Counted from the first letter of the stretch, positions 1 to 8,565 are shown. The stretch: 39,936 bases of DNA from an uncultured Prevotella sp. (GCA_900314995.1 OMXK01000041.1:1-39936), one strand, 5' to 3'. Numbers and translations are program-made. The notes: generated by a model from the letters alone, not told the origin.

Positions 1-2376
1 CGTCAGATGATAGGCTTCTATCCCATCCGCATGAGCATCGACAGCACAGAAATCACCGTCGAGTGTCCGCAGAAAACCGCCAACCGCTACAAGGGCACCA
101 TCATCGACGAGCTAGGCCAGCCCGTAGCCTACGCCAACATCGCCCTGCTCTCGCCCCAGGACTCCACATTGATTACTGGTGGAGTTTCGAATGAAAGCGG
201 CCTCTTCGTCATTCCATGCGAGCAACATCCCGTTCTCGCCCGTATATCCTACGTCGGCTACAAGACGATTTACAAGCAATGCAACATTACAGAACTCGGC
301 ACGATACGGATGCAGCCTGATATTTCTATGTTGGGGGAGATTGCCGTTGTAGGAACACGCCCAGTCATAAAGCGCGAAGTGGACAGGTTGGTGTTTTATG
401 TAGGAGCTACTCCTTTGTCACAAGGATGTAGCGTTCTTGATTTGCTAAAGCAGACCCCATTAGTCAAAATCACAGACCAATCTATAGGCATAATCGGAAA
501 AAGCGATGTCAAAGTAATGCTTAACGGTAAACTCTCCTATCTGAGCGGAAATGACCTTATGCAATATCTGAGGTCACTCCAGTCGGATGATATTGAAAGC
601 ATCGAGGTTATCACCACTCTACCAAGTAGATATGATGCTGGAGGTAACGGGGGAATGCTAAACATAGTAACGAAATCTAATCCCGACAAAGGTCTGAACG
701 GCACTGTCGGTACATCATACACACAACGATCCTTTGCTGGTGAGAATGTAAATGCAACAGTAAACTATCGTACATCCAGTACATTTCTCTCCCTAAAATT
801 GCGTCAGAATCATAACAAGGGAACAGTCAATGAAAACTACACAATTTCTCAACCAACAAAAACTCAGGCAAGCAACACCAAGAGAATAGACACCTACAAT
901 AATTATGGTGCCAATATTGTTTTAGAACAACAACTATCGTCTGCATCAACTATCGGGGCTATTTACGATTTCAGCTATGGCAGAGACAACATTGATACAG
1001 ACAACAGATATAGCTATATGAGTGGCAACACGCTTGACTCACTGCTTACGACACAGTCGCTTCAAAAAGGCAACACAAGAGTACACACCCTCAATGCCTA
1101 TTATGACCTTAAACTTGATACATTGGGCAAGAAATTAGGTATCGTTGCAAACTATATACACCATTCTCCCGACAAGAATGTGTATTTCACCACATTGAAT
1201 CATGCCAACGGAATAAAGGCCGTTGTCCGTGAACCAAACGAAATAACATATCGGATATGGACGGGCGAGGTAAATCTTGAGTTACCCTTCTCTTGGCTTA
1301 ACATTGAGACAGGTGCAAAGTATAGTGACATCCGCAATCTCTCTGATATGAAGTATTACAATCTTATAGAAAAAGATTATGTCGCAGAACCTGGACGGTG
1401 CAATGAGTTTGACTATAACGAAAAGACAATAGCCGGATACGTCAGTGCAAAGCGCAGTCTCAACAGCTATTTCTCTATTCAGGCAGGACTGCGTTACGAA
1501 CATACATTTGTGAAAGGAATCACCCCGCATAGCGATGTCGAGGATGTGAAAGCAGACTACGGCAAGTTATTTCCAACCATATATCTGTCGTACATCGTAA
1601 ATCCGTCAAACATGCTTAATATCAACTATGCACGGAGAATCAACAGACCTTATTTCCGCGCTATCAACCCGTTCAAATGGTATACCAACCCCAATAATAT
1701 CGACGAAGGCAACCCTCAGTTGAAACCCTCATATGCCGACAATGTGGAACTGAGTTATCTTTTCAAGAGCAATCTGTCTGCAACCGTCTATTATCAATGG
1801 GAAGATAATACCTATGGGCAGATGATGTATGTGAACGATGATAACACCACATACAGCACATACGAGAATATATACAACAATCGCCAATTCGGAATAAACC
1901 TGTCATATAATCTACGTATGTTCGGCTGGTGGAGTACATTCCTTACTGGCAACTATATTTATAACAGTTCCGAAATAAAGGCCGATGGATATTTCGCCCA
2001 AAACGGAAGTTCTTTTGACTTTCGCGTCAACAATACCATATCCTTCGATAAAGAGCGACGTTTTCAATTGTTTTTGAACTATTCCCATAACTTCCCATAT
2101 CATATTGGTGTAACATATGACTGTAGTTATGCAAATTTCAACGCTGGTTTGAAAGGTTCATTCCTGGACAACAATCTGACAGTAAACATATATGCCAACG
2201 ACATATTCAGACAGGACCTTGTTAAACGGAAAAAGGAATCGGTAGCCAACATTCAAGACTACAACAATTACTACGATTCCAGATACCTACGCATAAGTGT
2301 TGTTTACAAGTGGGGCAATAGAAAACTCAAGACCAACAGCAAAACGGTTTCGTTCAAGGAGCGAAATCGCATATAA
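1..2376 (+). CDS. Outer-membrane beta-barrel receptor (TonB-dependent-receptor-like), probably 5' truncated by the window
   Basis: The frame is open from base 1, and the first ATG is at 7. That start gives 789 residues with no signal peptide, so the real start probably lies to the left of the window. Residues about 29-105 form a carboxypeptidase-regulatory-like domain (YKGTIIDELGQPVAYANIAL). A plug-like domain follows (about 110-225, with IESIEVITTLPSRYDAGGNG typical of Bacteroidetes plugs), then a long aromatic-rich beta-barrel with alternating strands to the C-terminus. The family (OMP_b-brl_3 type) sits in the outer membrane; many members are related to TonB-dependent transporters, but the substrate cannot be read from sequence. 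No SusD-like partner is adjacent. The next gene starts 175 bp downstream behind a hairpin. Confidence 0.85.
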   Translation, partial: RQMIGFYPIRMSIDSTEITVECPQKTANRYKGTIIDELGQPVAYANIALLSPQDSTLITGGVSNESGLFVIPCEQHPVLARISYVGYKTIYKQCNITELGTIRMQPDISMLGEIAVVGTRPVIKREVDRLVFYVGATPLSQGCSVLDLLKQTPLVKITDQSIGIIGKSDVKVMLNGKLSYLSGNDLMQYLRSLQSDDIESIEVITTLPSRYDAGGNGGMLNIVTKSNPDKGLNGTVGTSYTQRSFAGENVNATVNYRTSSTFLSLKLRQNHNKGTVNENYTISQPTKTQASNTKRIDTYNNYGANIVLEQQLSSASTIGAIYDFSYGRDNIDTDNRYSYMSGNTLDSLLTTQSLQKGNTRVHTLNAYYDLKLDTLGKKLGIVANYIHHSPDKNVYFTTLNHANGIKAVVREPNEITYRIWTGEVNLELPFSWLNIETGAKYSDIRNLSDMKYYNLIEKDYVAEPGRCNEFDYNEKTIAGYVSAKRSLNSYFSIQAGLRYEHTFVKGITPHSDVEDVKADYGKLFPTIYLSYIVNPSNMLNINYARRINRPYFRAINPFKWYTNPNNIDEGNPQLKPSYADNVELSYLFKSNLSATVYYQWEDNTYGQMMYVNDDNTTYSTYENIYNNRQFGINLSYNLRMFGWWSTFLTGNYIYNSSEIKADGYFAQNGSSFDFRVNNTISFDKERRFQLFLNYSHNFPYHIGVTYDCSYANFNAGLKGSFLDNNLTVNIYANDIFRQDLVKRKKESVANIQDYNNYYDSRYLRISVVYKWGNRKLKTNSKTVSFKERNRI

Positions 2377-2470
2377 GTTATAGCTCTGCAAAATTGAAAG
2401 AAACATTAGCTATAGCAACGGAATTGCAATATAATGCAGAAACGAATCGATTATAAATTCTCTCTCGTTA

Positions 2471-2503
2471 GGGCAGTCGTTAGCCTTCGTGCTGACACTG
2501 CCC
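2471..2503 (+). terminator. Hairpin after the receptor gene
   Basis: GGGCAGT at 2471-2477 pairs perfectly with ACTGCCC at 2497-2503, with further AGC/GCT pairing inside. It lies 95 bp after the receptor stop and upstream of the next leader. There is no T-run behind it, so intrinsic termination is uncertain. Confidence 0.4.
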
Positions 2504-2515
2504 CTCGTCGAAGAA

Positions 2516-2551
2516 TTTGCACGATTTAAGAAGATAAAATAAAAAAACGAA
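2516..2551 (+). promoter_or_regulatory. Shared leader/promoter element, copy A
   Basis: The string TTTGCACGATTTAAGAAGAT, followed by an A-rich run and CGAAATG, precedes this lipoprotein start. Nearly the same string precedes the genes starting at 3174 and 4851. TTTG could be the end of a Bacteroidetes -7 box. The A-rich run before the ATG is typical of translation initiation without Shine-Dalgarno pairing. Confidence 0.5.
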
Positions 2552-3130
2552 ATGATTATGAAAACTATGAAACTTTGGAGAAACATCCTCGTGATGACCG
2601 CTGCCATGCTCTCCTTCGCCTCTTGCAGCAGCGATGATGACGAAGATTTCTTTACCATCGGAACTGACGGTATTCCTATGCCTGCCACTTATCATAGCGT
2701 GTCACAGGCTGATTTCCAAAAATTCATCGTTGGCTACTGTTGGAAAGAAACAGAAATGCACAGGATTAACGATGATGGCTCCATTGAAGAAAAAGATTAT
2801 GGATGGGATTTGTTTGGTTGGTGTGGTCCCTCTTATTACGAATTTGGAGACCAAACGATTATCCACTATGTTTTAAACACAGGTATCCCCGCCTATGTCC
2901 ATTACACGATGAACTATAAGTACGATTATAGCAACAACATCTATATTAATGACAATAATCATTTCTATTTCCGCCTCATATCGGTCAGCGAAACAACCGT
3001 AAAAGTAATCAAGTGGGAAAGCGAAACAACCGACAGGGAAGGTGGCTACAAGCCCGAATTCCTTTATGTGGTACTCAAACGACTAACCAACAAGGAACTG
3101 GCCGATGTAAAAGAGCAATATTCAGAATAA
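2552..3130 (+). CDS. Predicted surface lipoprotein, unknown function
   Basis: 192 residues. The N-terminus (MKTMKLWRNILVMTAAML, then SFASC) is a lipoprotein signal peptide with the acylated cysteine at about residue 26. The cysteine is followed by SSDDDED, which fits the acidic lipoprotein export signal that sends Bacteroidetes lipoproteins to the cell surface (family knowledge; surface location is inferred). The mature part is rich in Tyr, Trp and Asp and I do not recognise a domain. The start may be the ATG at 2552 or the one two codons later at 2558. The signal peptide is almost identical to that of the frameshifted gene at 4851, so these two are paralogous at least in their 5' ends. Confidence 0.75.
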   Translation: MIMKTMKLWRNILVMTAAMLSFASCSSDDDEDFFTIGTDGIPMPATYHSVSQADFQKFIVGYCWKETEMHRINDDGSIEEKDYGWDLFGWCGPSYYEFGDQTIIHYVLNTGIPAYVHYTMNYKYDYSNNIYINDNNHFYFRLISVSETTVKVIKWESETTDREGGYKPEFLYVVLKRLTNKELADVKEQYSE

Positions 3131-3140
3131 GGATGAAAAA

Positions 3141-3173
3141 TTTGCACGATTTAAGAAAATAAAATAAAACGAA
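3141..3173 (+). promoter_or_regulatory. Shared leader/promoter element, copy B
   Basis: TTTGCACGATTTAAGAAAAT followed by AAAATAAAACGAA lies directly before the ATG at 3174. It differs from copy A by very few bases. It occupies nearly the whole 43-bp gap after the upstream lipoprotein gene. Confidence 0.5.
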
Positions 3174-4757
3174 ATGAACGTAAAACTCTACAGACGATTC
3201 CTACTTCTGCTGGCCCTGCTGTCGGCAGCGACATTCGTGTCAGCCCAACCTTTTATTCAGAAACAAATTAACCGACGTGTTTCTGATTACAACCATGTGG
3301 GTATAGATCAATCTTCTCCACTATCTTATTACCTATCCCGTGCCTATATTATGGCAGAGGGAAAGATGGGGCTAATGGCGAAGATGTCAACAGTGAAATT
3401 CGAGTTGGATACCTGCGAAGTCGATGTGGTAGTTGATTCTGCCAAGAAGCAACGAATCCTTGATGAGAAAATTATCAAGATAGTCATATACAAGGACTCA
3501 GTGGCAGCTATTGTTACCGAGTATTCGGAAAACTGGCAGATATTTAGTTACACATGGATTGAGAACGGGAAATGGGTGAATGGTGGCCAAGGTATGGCAG
3601 AGGGTATGGAAAGTACGGACAGACAAATAAAAGAAAACTTGCCCATACTATATCACGACCTGCCACGTATCAAAGAGATTACGACCCTGCCAACCAATAC
3701 CAAGCCCTTCACGGATTTCTTGGAGAAACAGAATCTTTCGCCAGAAAAGTTTGTCTTACAGCAAATAGCGAATCACAAACTTGTGATAAATGGTGAGTAT
3801 CATCGACGAAAAGTGTCGTGGGATATGCTTCGACGTTTAATTGCTCTGCCTGATTTCCCAAAGGTTTGCGGTACAATCTTCATGGAGTTGCCTTCAAGAG
3901 AACAACCAACAATGGATTTGTTCATGGGGGCAGATAAACTAAATGGTGAATTGATATTGAATATCTTCCGCAACGAACAGTTTAATGGCTGGTGGGATAA
4001 AGACGAGTATGATTTCATCTGCGATGTATGGCAAATAAACCAACATCTGCAAAAAGAGGAACGTATAGAAATTAGATTAGTAGATTTTCAGATACCTTAT
4101 TCTCAAATCCAGACTGCAGAAGAATATCGTAAGGCAACAATGCAGGCAGAGAACCGCAACACCCACATGGCAGATGTCGTAGAGCAATACATCAAAACAA
4201 AGAGTGATACACGTGGATGCCTGTTCCTCGTCGGATGTGCTCATGCCTATAAGTCACATGTAGCGGGAATTGCCTCGACTGGTGGCGACGGTAAAGAGGA
4301 ATTGACAGCAGGGGCACAGTTAGCACAGCGTTTTGGTTCACAAAATGTTTTTACCGTATTTCAGCACGTCATGCCATGTGACAATAGCGGAGGGCATCGG
4401 TCGTTTATTCGAGGTGGTGTCTTTGACCAAGCTTTTGCCGAAAATGGCAACCACCCCGTAGGTTTCTTACTACAAGGTTCACCATTCGGTAAAGAGCCAT
4501 TCGATGGTGGCTATGAAATGAAATACAATGCAGGGACAGGAACTTATCAGGATAATTTCGACGGTTATCTGTTCCTGCACTCTCTGAAAGATGAGCCACA
4601 AAGCACCCCCTTGCTTGAAGTGTTCAATGATGAATTCGTGACTGAGATACAACGGCGTTCTACCTATCTTGATTGGAGCGGAAGGCCAGAAATATTGTTC
4701 GGACATAAGGTCTCGGAACTGACAAAGGAAATAATATACGAAGCACTCACAAAATAA
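3174..4757 (+). CDS. Exported protein with an EreA/ChaN-like GExH signature
   Basis: 527 residues. Residues 1-25 are a type I signal peptide (LLLLALLSAATFVSA before QPF), so the protein is periplasmic or secreted. Around residue 206 is VINGEYH, followed by a helix, and later TIFMELPS; near residue 352 is FLVGCAHAYKSH. This h-GE-x-H plus later His pattern recalls the erythromycin esterase/ChaN/TIKI-like superfamily, in which these residues bind metal or act in hydrolysis. That assignment is by motif only and is weak. The gene has its own copy of the shared leader and lies between two lipoprotein genes. No substrate can be proposed. Confidence 0.7.
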   Translation: MNVKLYRRFLLLLALLSAATFVSAQPFIQKQINRRVSDYNHVGIDQSSPLSYYLSRAYIMAEGKMGLMAKMSTVKFELDTCEVDVVVDSAKKQRILDEKIIKIVIYKDSVAAIVTEYSENWQIFSYTWIENGKWVNGGQGMAEGMESTDRQIKENLPILYHDLPRIKEITTLPTNTKPFTDFLEKQNLSPEKFVLQQIANHKLVINGEYHRRKVSWDMLRRLIALPDFPKVCGTIFMELPSREQPTMDLFMGADKLNGELILNIFRNEQFNGWWDKDEYDFICDVWQINQHLQKEERIEIRLVDFQIPYSQIQTAEEYRKATMQAENRNTHMADVVEQYIKTKSDTRGCLFLVGCAHAYKSHVAGIASTGGDGKEELTAGAQLAQRFGSQNVFTVFQHVMPCDNSGGHRSFIRGGVFDQAFAENGNHPVGFLLQGSPFGKEPFDGGYEMKYNAGTGTYQDNFDGYLFLHSLKDEPQSTPLLEVFNDEFVTEIQRRSTYLDWSGRPEILFGHKVSELTKEIIYEALTK

Positions 4758-4816
4758 TGATGAGGTACAGGGTGGATAGCAACGATGTATTCGGCTTGTC
4801 GCTTGGCTCAACAAAA

Positions 4817-4850
4817 AATCACACGATTTAAGAAGATAAAATAAAACGAA
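4817..4850 (+). promoter_or_regulatory. Shared leader/promoter element, copy C
   Basis: AATCACACGATTTAAGAAGA followed by TAAAATAAAACGAA precedes the ATG at 4851. The TTTG of copies A and B reads ATCA here, so this copy has lost the putative -7 end while keeping the transcribed part. Confidence 0.45.
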
Positions 4851-5403
4851 ATGAATATGAAAACAATGAAACTCTGGAGAAACATCCTCGTGATGACCGC
4901 TGTCATGCTCTCCCTCGCCTCTTGCAGCAGCAATGACAACGATCAGGAAAAGCCCTTTACCGTCTGTCCCGAGGAGCTGGTCAAGTTCTTTGCTTGCGAG
5001 ATGAACAGCAAGCACCGCTATCGATACCCTCTTCACCGAGGACGACATCGAGTGGTTCAACGTCAGCACTCGCGAAATCCGCTTTAAGAAGCAGGATGAA
5101 CAACTTTTCAAGAAACTGATGAAGAACTATCACAAAGAGGGGCTGGAGTTCCGCCTTGGTGAGAACTTCTTGTTCGAGGTCAGCCGTTTCGTGTCCGACA
5201 TAGACAGCCGCATCTTCTACGACCTTGTACTGCACTATTCCACGATTGGCGAGGACGAGGGCAATCCCCGCTACTACCTGCACGACTGCTACCCTGCACA
5301 GTTCATCAACGACGAGCGCACACAGGCAAACATTAAGAAGAACGCCCTGCAGTGGGAAACCTTCACCAAGTACCTTGAGAGCAAAGGCAAACTGAGGAAG
5401 TAA
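4851..5403 (+). pseudogene. Lipoprotein gene interrupted by a frameshift
   Basis: The 5' part (4851-5087 frame) encodes a lipoprotein signal peptide nearly identical to that of the gene at 2552, with SLASC as the lipobox and SSNDNDQEK behind it. The natural continuation is in the next frame, open from about 5005 to 5403 (TLFTEDDIEWFNVSTREI, then a 94-residue tail ending in KGKLRK). That frame has a TGA at 5002-5004, so the switch must lie just after it. One extra base near 5005-5012 explains the break; repaired, the product is about 183 residues. It is either a true pseudogene or a sequencing or assembly error. The next gene starts 9 bp downstream, suggesting co-transcription. Function unknown. 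Confidence 0.7.
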
Positions 5404-5412
5404 ACGAACACG

Positions 5413-5892
5413 ATGAAACAAGCAAAACTTCTCTTCCTCCTGATTACCGCCCTCGCATTCGCCTCATGTCGTCCAACAGCACGGCAGACGGTGGCAAATG
5501 CGGAACAGCCGACCGACAGCACCGAGACCGTGACCAGTGCGGACACCCTGCGCATCGTCATCGCTGACAAAAACCTCTCGCAAACCGACTCTGTGGTGCT
5601 GGCGAGGATTATCAACCCCAACGACTACGATGTGAACTACGGACAGGAGTACGCCATCGAGCGCGAGACTGAAGGCCACTGGCAGCAAGTTCCATTCCCC
5701 AAGAACTTCGGCTTCACCTCTGTCCTGAGCACCGTAGCCGCCCACGGCTCCGCCACCGTCTATGGCCATATCGGCCTGCTCCACCTCACGCCCGGCCACT
5801 ACCGCCTGACCAAACAGATAGACGGCCGCACCCTCTCCGACGACTTCTACATCCCCAGTACCATTACCTTCCCCACACCTGTCTACAGGTAA
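5413..5892 (+). CDS. Ig-like-domain lipoprotein
   Basis: 159 residues. A short signal peptide ends in LAFASC, with the cysteine at about residue 19, followed by a Thr/Ser/Ala-rich linker and no acidic export signal, so it may stay on the periplasmic face. From about residue 45 the protein reads as a beta sandwich: LRIVIADKNLSQTDSVVLAR, then YGQEYAIERE, HWQQVPFP, and a closing TPGHYRLTKQ. This resembles the small bacterial Ig-like domain found in Gram-negative and Firmicute lipoproteins; that match is by pattern. It follows the frameshifted lipoprotein by 9 bp and is closed by a strong terminator. Confidence 0.7.
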   Translation: MKQAKLLFLLITALAFASCRPTARQTVANAEQPTDSTETVTSADTLRIVIADKNLSQTDSVVLARIINPNDYDVNYGQEYAIERETEGHWQQVPFPKNFGFTSVLSTVAAHGSATVYGHIGLLHLTPGHYRLTKQIDGRTLSDDFYIPSTITFPTPVYR

Positions 5893-5936
5893 GAAGATAA
5901 TACGACCTATTTCTATAGGTAGTAGAAGGATAACAC

Positions 5937-5980
5937 AAAGCCCGTGTCTTTCCGTAGCAACTACGGCGAGACACGGCTTT
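5937..5980. terminator. Strong bidirectional terminator
   Basis: AAAGCC-GTGTCT pairs with AGACAC-GGCTTT around an inner CCGTAG/CTACGG stem. It sits between convergent genes (lipoprotein on plus, HTH protein on minus) and has A and T runs at its ends. Confidence 0.8.
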
Positions 5981-5983
5981 CGT

Positions 5984-6289
5984 TTATTGGGGTATTGCCT
6001 TACGATAGTTCCTTTCGAGCATCCGCTCGATGTCGCTTTCACGATAGAGCGTCTTGCCTCGCAGTTCGATGAAGGCTATCTGCCGATTGTTGCGATATTC
6101 TTGCAACGTGCGACGGCTGACGCTCAGAATTTCTGCTACCTCGGCATCGGTCAACAGCCGTTCTCCGTTCAGTACTGGACGATAGCCGTTCATGAGTTGT
6201 TCGGCCTTGTGACTCGCCCTGCGCAAGGTGGAAAGTGCCTGCACGATGGTTTCGTCATGCAGGGTAAGTACGTTTTCGTATTCTTCCAT
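5984..6289 (-). CDS. Xis-like helix-turn-helix protein
   Basis: 101 residues. Residues about 43-90 form a MerR/excisionase-type winged HTH: LLTDAEVAEILSVSRRTLQ, then EYRNNRQIAFIELRGKTLY and RESDIERML. The N-terminal 40 residues are helical. It is the second gene of a minus-strand pair, 12 bp after its partner, and ends at the terminator. Proteins of this class direct integrase toward excision or act as local regulators in Bacteroides conjugative transposons. Which of the two applies here cannot be told. Confidence 0.75.
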   Translation of the reverse strand: MEEYENVLTLHDETIVQALSTLRRASHKAEQLMNGYRPVLNGERLLTDAEVAEILSVSRRTLQEYRNNRQIAFIELRGKTLYRESDIERMLERNYRKAIPQ

Positions 6290-6301
6290 TTTGCTACCTT
6301 A

Positions 6302-6592
6302 TTATTTATTATTGATATACTTGCCCGACTGTCTCAATACCAGTTCTACTTCTTCGGGACGGTAATAGAACTTGCGGCCTATTTGGGCATAGCCTATGCG
6401 GTGCTTCGACCGCAGTTCCTGAAGTGAGCGGGGACTGAGGCGAAGCAGTTTGCACACCTCGTCGCCGTCTATCCACTTACGTCGTTTCCTGTCCTCACAC
6501 TTGCGGGCCAGTGTCTCTACCCGTGCCGTCAGCAGTTGCATCTCCTGTAGCAACAGCTCGAAGGCTTTTCTTTCAATTGCTATTATCTCCAT
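6302..6592 (-). CDS. Xis-like helix-turn-helix protein
   Basis: 96 residues. The N-terminus (MEIIAIERKAFELLLQEMQL) is an amphipathic helix like that of the plus-strand gene at 6805. A basic linker (CEDRKRRKWIDGDEV) leads into CKLLRLSPRSLQELRSKHRI and YAQIGRKFYYRPEEVELVL, the recognition helix and wing of an excisionase-type HTH. It is the first gene of the minus-strand pair and shares a divergent 212-bp control region with the plus-strand pair. A minus-strand -7 box lies about 28 bp upstream. Confidence 0.75.
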   Translation of the reverse strand: MEIIAIERKAFELLLQEMQLLTARVETLARKCEDRKRRKWIDGDEVCKLLRLSPRSLQELRSKHRIGYAQIGRKFYYRPEEVELVLRQSGKYINNK

Positions 6593-6619
6593 TCTTCTTT
6601 TTTATTTGTAAATCGGCGG

Positions 6620-6627
6620 CAAAGGTA
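6620..6627 (-). promoter_or_regulatory. Bacteroidetes -7 box for the minus-strand HTH pair
   Basis: On the minus strand the sequence reads TACCTTTG, an exact match to the TAnnTTTG -7 consensus, 28 bp before the ATG at 6592. No clear -33 TTTG at the right distance is seen. Confidence 0.55.
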
Positions 6628-6765
6628 TGAAGAACCATGAAACGTACAGAAAACAAGCCCACCTCTGGCCATCGTTGTCGGCTTTCGGACAGCCACAGCG
6701 GCCAATTTCAGGAAAAAGTTTTTTCAGATTATATAATGTTGAAAGTCTATGTTTTTTTCTTGCCG

Positions 6766-6773
6766 TAATTTTG
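6766..6773 (+). promoter_or_regulatory. Bacteroidetes -7 box for the plus-strand HTH operon
   Basis: TAATTTTG fits the TAnnTTTG consensus and lies 31 bp before the ATG at 6805. The nearest upstream TTG (6739-6741) is a few bases too far for an ideal -33 box. The divergent gap 6593-6804 therefore carries one promoter for each direction. Confidence 0.55.
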
Positions 6774-6804
6774 CATCCGAAAAATAAAAAACAACGATAA
6801 GAAT

Positions 6805-7098
6805 ATGGAAATTATCACAATGGAAAGCGAGGCATACCAGAGTCTGGTTGACCGCATCGGAAGAATAGAGCAGTTCGTCATCGGGGCGACTGCCAAGGAG
6901 CATCCCAACGAGGATGACGTATGGATTGGCACTCAGGAAGCCTGCCAGATGATGGGCATCTCGGAGCGCACGATGCAACAATACAGAACCGACGGAATCA
7001 TCAGCTATAAGCACTGCGGCAAGTTCTGCCGCTATCGTCTGTCGGATATCAAATCACTCAAGGCACAAGGCTATGGAACTGGACAGAGAGACATTTGA
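6805..7098 (+). CDS. Xis-like helix-turn-helix protein
   Basis: 97 residues. It starts MEIITMESEAYQSLVDRIGR, a helix similar to the N-terminus of the divergent gene at 6592. The C-terminal half is an excisionase-type HTH (TQEACQMMGISERTMQQYRT, then GIISYKHCGKFCRYRLSDI). It overlaps the next gene by 26 bp, so translation is probably coupled. By position (HTH, HTH, DUF3945 protein, topoisomerase) this pair corresponds to the xis2c/xis2d genes at the head of the CTnDOT excision operon. That is inferred from gene order and fold. Confidence 0.8.
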   Translation: MEIITMESEAYQSLVDRIGRIEQFVIGATAKEHPNEDDVWIGTQEACQMMGISERTMQQYRTDGIISYKHCGKFCRYRLSDIKSLKAQGYGTGQRDI

Positions 7099-7432
7099 AC
7101 AGACGATGAGAGCGATGACTGAGCGCTTGGAGCGTCAGGAACGACTGATACAGGTATTGGTGGACGACCTGAAGACACGCCACTCGCAGGGAAAACTCTA
7201 CATCCGCGGGGAACGCATGTACGACAGTAAGGAACTGGAGCAGATGCTCTTAATGGGCGAAAGGACACTGCAACGCTACCGCACCAGTGGCGAACTGCCT
7301 TATATCAAGCTTCACCGCCATGCCTACTACCGCGAAAGTGATGTCGTGAGACTCATCAACGAGAAAGGCAAATACTTTAATCAGAAAGCGACGGGCGAAT
7401 TTCTTGCCCGGATAAATAACCCTATTCATTAA
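7073..7432 (+). CDS. Xis-like helix-turn-helix protein
   Basis: 119 residues. An N-terminal coiled-coil-like helix (ETFEQTMRAMTERLERQERL) precedes a HTH from about residue 52: KELEQMLLMGERTLQRYRTS, then ELPYIKLHRHAYYRESDVV. The start ATG lies inside the previous gene (26-bp overlap). It is the second excisionase-like gene of the putative excision operon and is followed after 20 bp by the DUF3945-type gene. A role as recombination directionality factor is plausible but inferred. Confidence 0.8.
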   Translation: MELDRETFEQTMRAMTERLERQERLIQVLVDDLKTRHSQGKLYIRGERMYDSKELEQMLLMGERTLQRYRTSGELPYIKLHRHAYYRESDVVRLINEKGKYFNQKATGEFLARINNPIH

Positions 7433-7452
7433 CAATTAAACATTTTAGATTT

Positions 7453-8515
7453 ATGGCACAAGAAATCGATGCGAGACAACAGCTTGTCTCGAAGAAGAAT
7501 TCCCAAAATCAGGGCTATCAGCCCATCGACGAGTCCAAGGTTAACTGGGACCAGATTGAAGAGAAGTTCGGTATCTCGAAAGAGTTGCTGGAGAAGACGG
7601 GAGCAAAGGACAACATGCTGAACTTCGGCAAGTCCGGGCTGCTTGATGTGACGATGCTCATCTACGATCAGAAGGTGAAGGCCGCTGCACGTCTGCAACT
7701 GACGCGACTGCCGGACGGCACCTACAGCGTGCTGCCTCACTTCGTGCGCAAGGAGCAGAAGCTGGAGAATGCAGAGTACATGGGCTATACCTTCACCAAG
7801 GAGGATGCCAAGGCTCTGAAAGAGACAGGCAATCTCGGCAAGGTCGTACCTCTGTTCAACGTGAAAGATAACACCATGCAGGAGTGCTTCGTGTCTTACG
7901 ACAAGCAGACGAACGAACTGGTACACTATCCCGTGAGCAAGCTGCATCTCCGTGAGAGTGTGGGTAACGTGAAGTTCACTCCCGAAGAGATGGAACTGCT
8001 CAAGCAGGGCGGAATCGTGAAGGACAAACTGTTTGATGGTGAGAACGGACAGAAGTTCACCGTGGACTTTCAGGTGAATGCCGACCGCAAGAACGTATCC
8101 TTTGTCCCTGGCAGTAGCCGTCAGGAAGTGGCGCAGGAGCAGAACCAGAAAAGCAAACTGGACTGGACGAACGAGGACGGCAGCATCAAGAACCTGACCA
8201 AGTGGAAGGGCATTCCCCTGACTGAAGAGCAGCAGAAGGACTACCGTGAAGGCAAGTCGGTGAAACTCGACAACTACCACCTCGAAGAACGACCCGATGC
8301 AGGGCAAGGTCGTAGCACCTGCCAACGAGAGCGAGACACAGGTGGCAGTCAACCATCAGGGAAAGACCAACGAGGCCACCAAGAAGGTGGACGAACCGCT
8401 GCAGAAGGGACAGGTGGCTCCCAAGAACGAACACCAGAAGGAGTCACAGAAGCCCGAGGGTGAGAAACAGGAACAAAAGGAAGAGAAAAAACAGAAACGA
8501 GGCCCGAAACTCTGA
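7453..8515 (+). pseudogene. DUF4099/DUF3945-type element protein, frameshifted near its end
   Basis: The first frame runs 7453-8463 (336 residues), but its last 60 residues look like out-of-frame sequence rich in Gly, Arg and Thr. The natural ending is in the next frame: from about 8285 it reads NDPMQGKVVAPANES and continues to a stop at 8515 with a Lys/Glu/Gln-rich tail ending KKQKRGPKL. One extra base near 8281-8290 explains this. Repaired, the product is about 353 residues: an N-terminal domain starting VNWDQIEEKFGISKELLE and two later repeats containing FTKEDAKALKETGNLG and FTPEEMELLKQGGIV. Such proteins sit between xis genes and topB in CTnDOT-like elements (the orf3 position). Biochemical role unknown. 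It may still be expressed with a different C-terminus. Confidence 0.7.
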
Positions 8516-8532
8516 CCTGAGAAGCGTAATGT

Positions 8533-8565
8533 GTGGATAGCCGCAGATGGCTGTCGGCTGTCCAC
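8533..8565 (+). terminator. Hairpin between the DUF3945 gene and topB
   Basis: GTGGATAGCC pairs with GGCTGTCCAC (9 of 10 Watson-Crick plus one G-T). No T-run follows, so it may be a processing or attenuation structure and not a terminator. Confidence 0.4.

Noticed and set aside
7429-8352. 307-codon minus-strand open frame
   Set aside because: Antisense shadow of the DUF3945-type gene, which has the family-like sequence.
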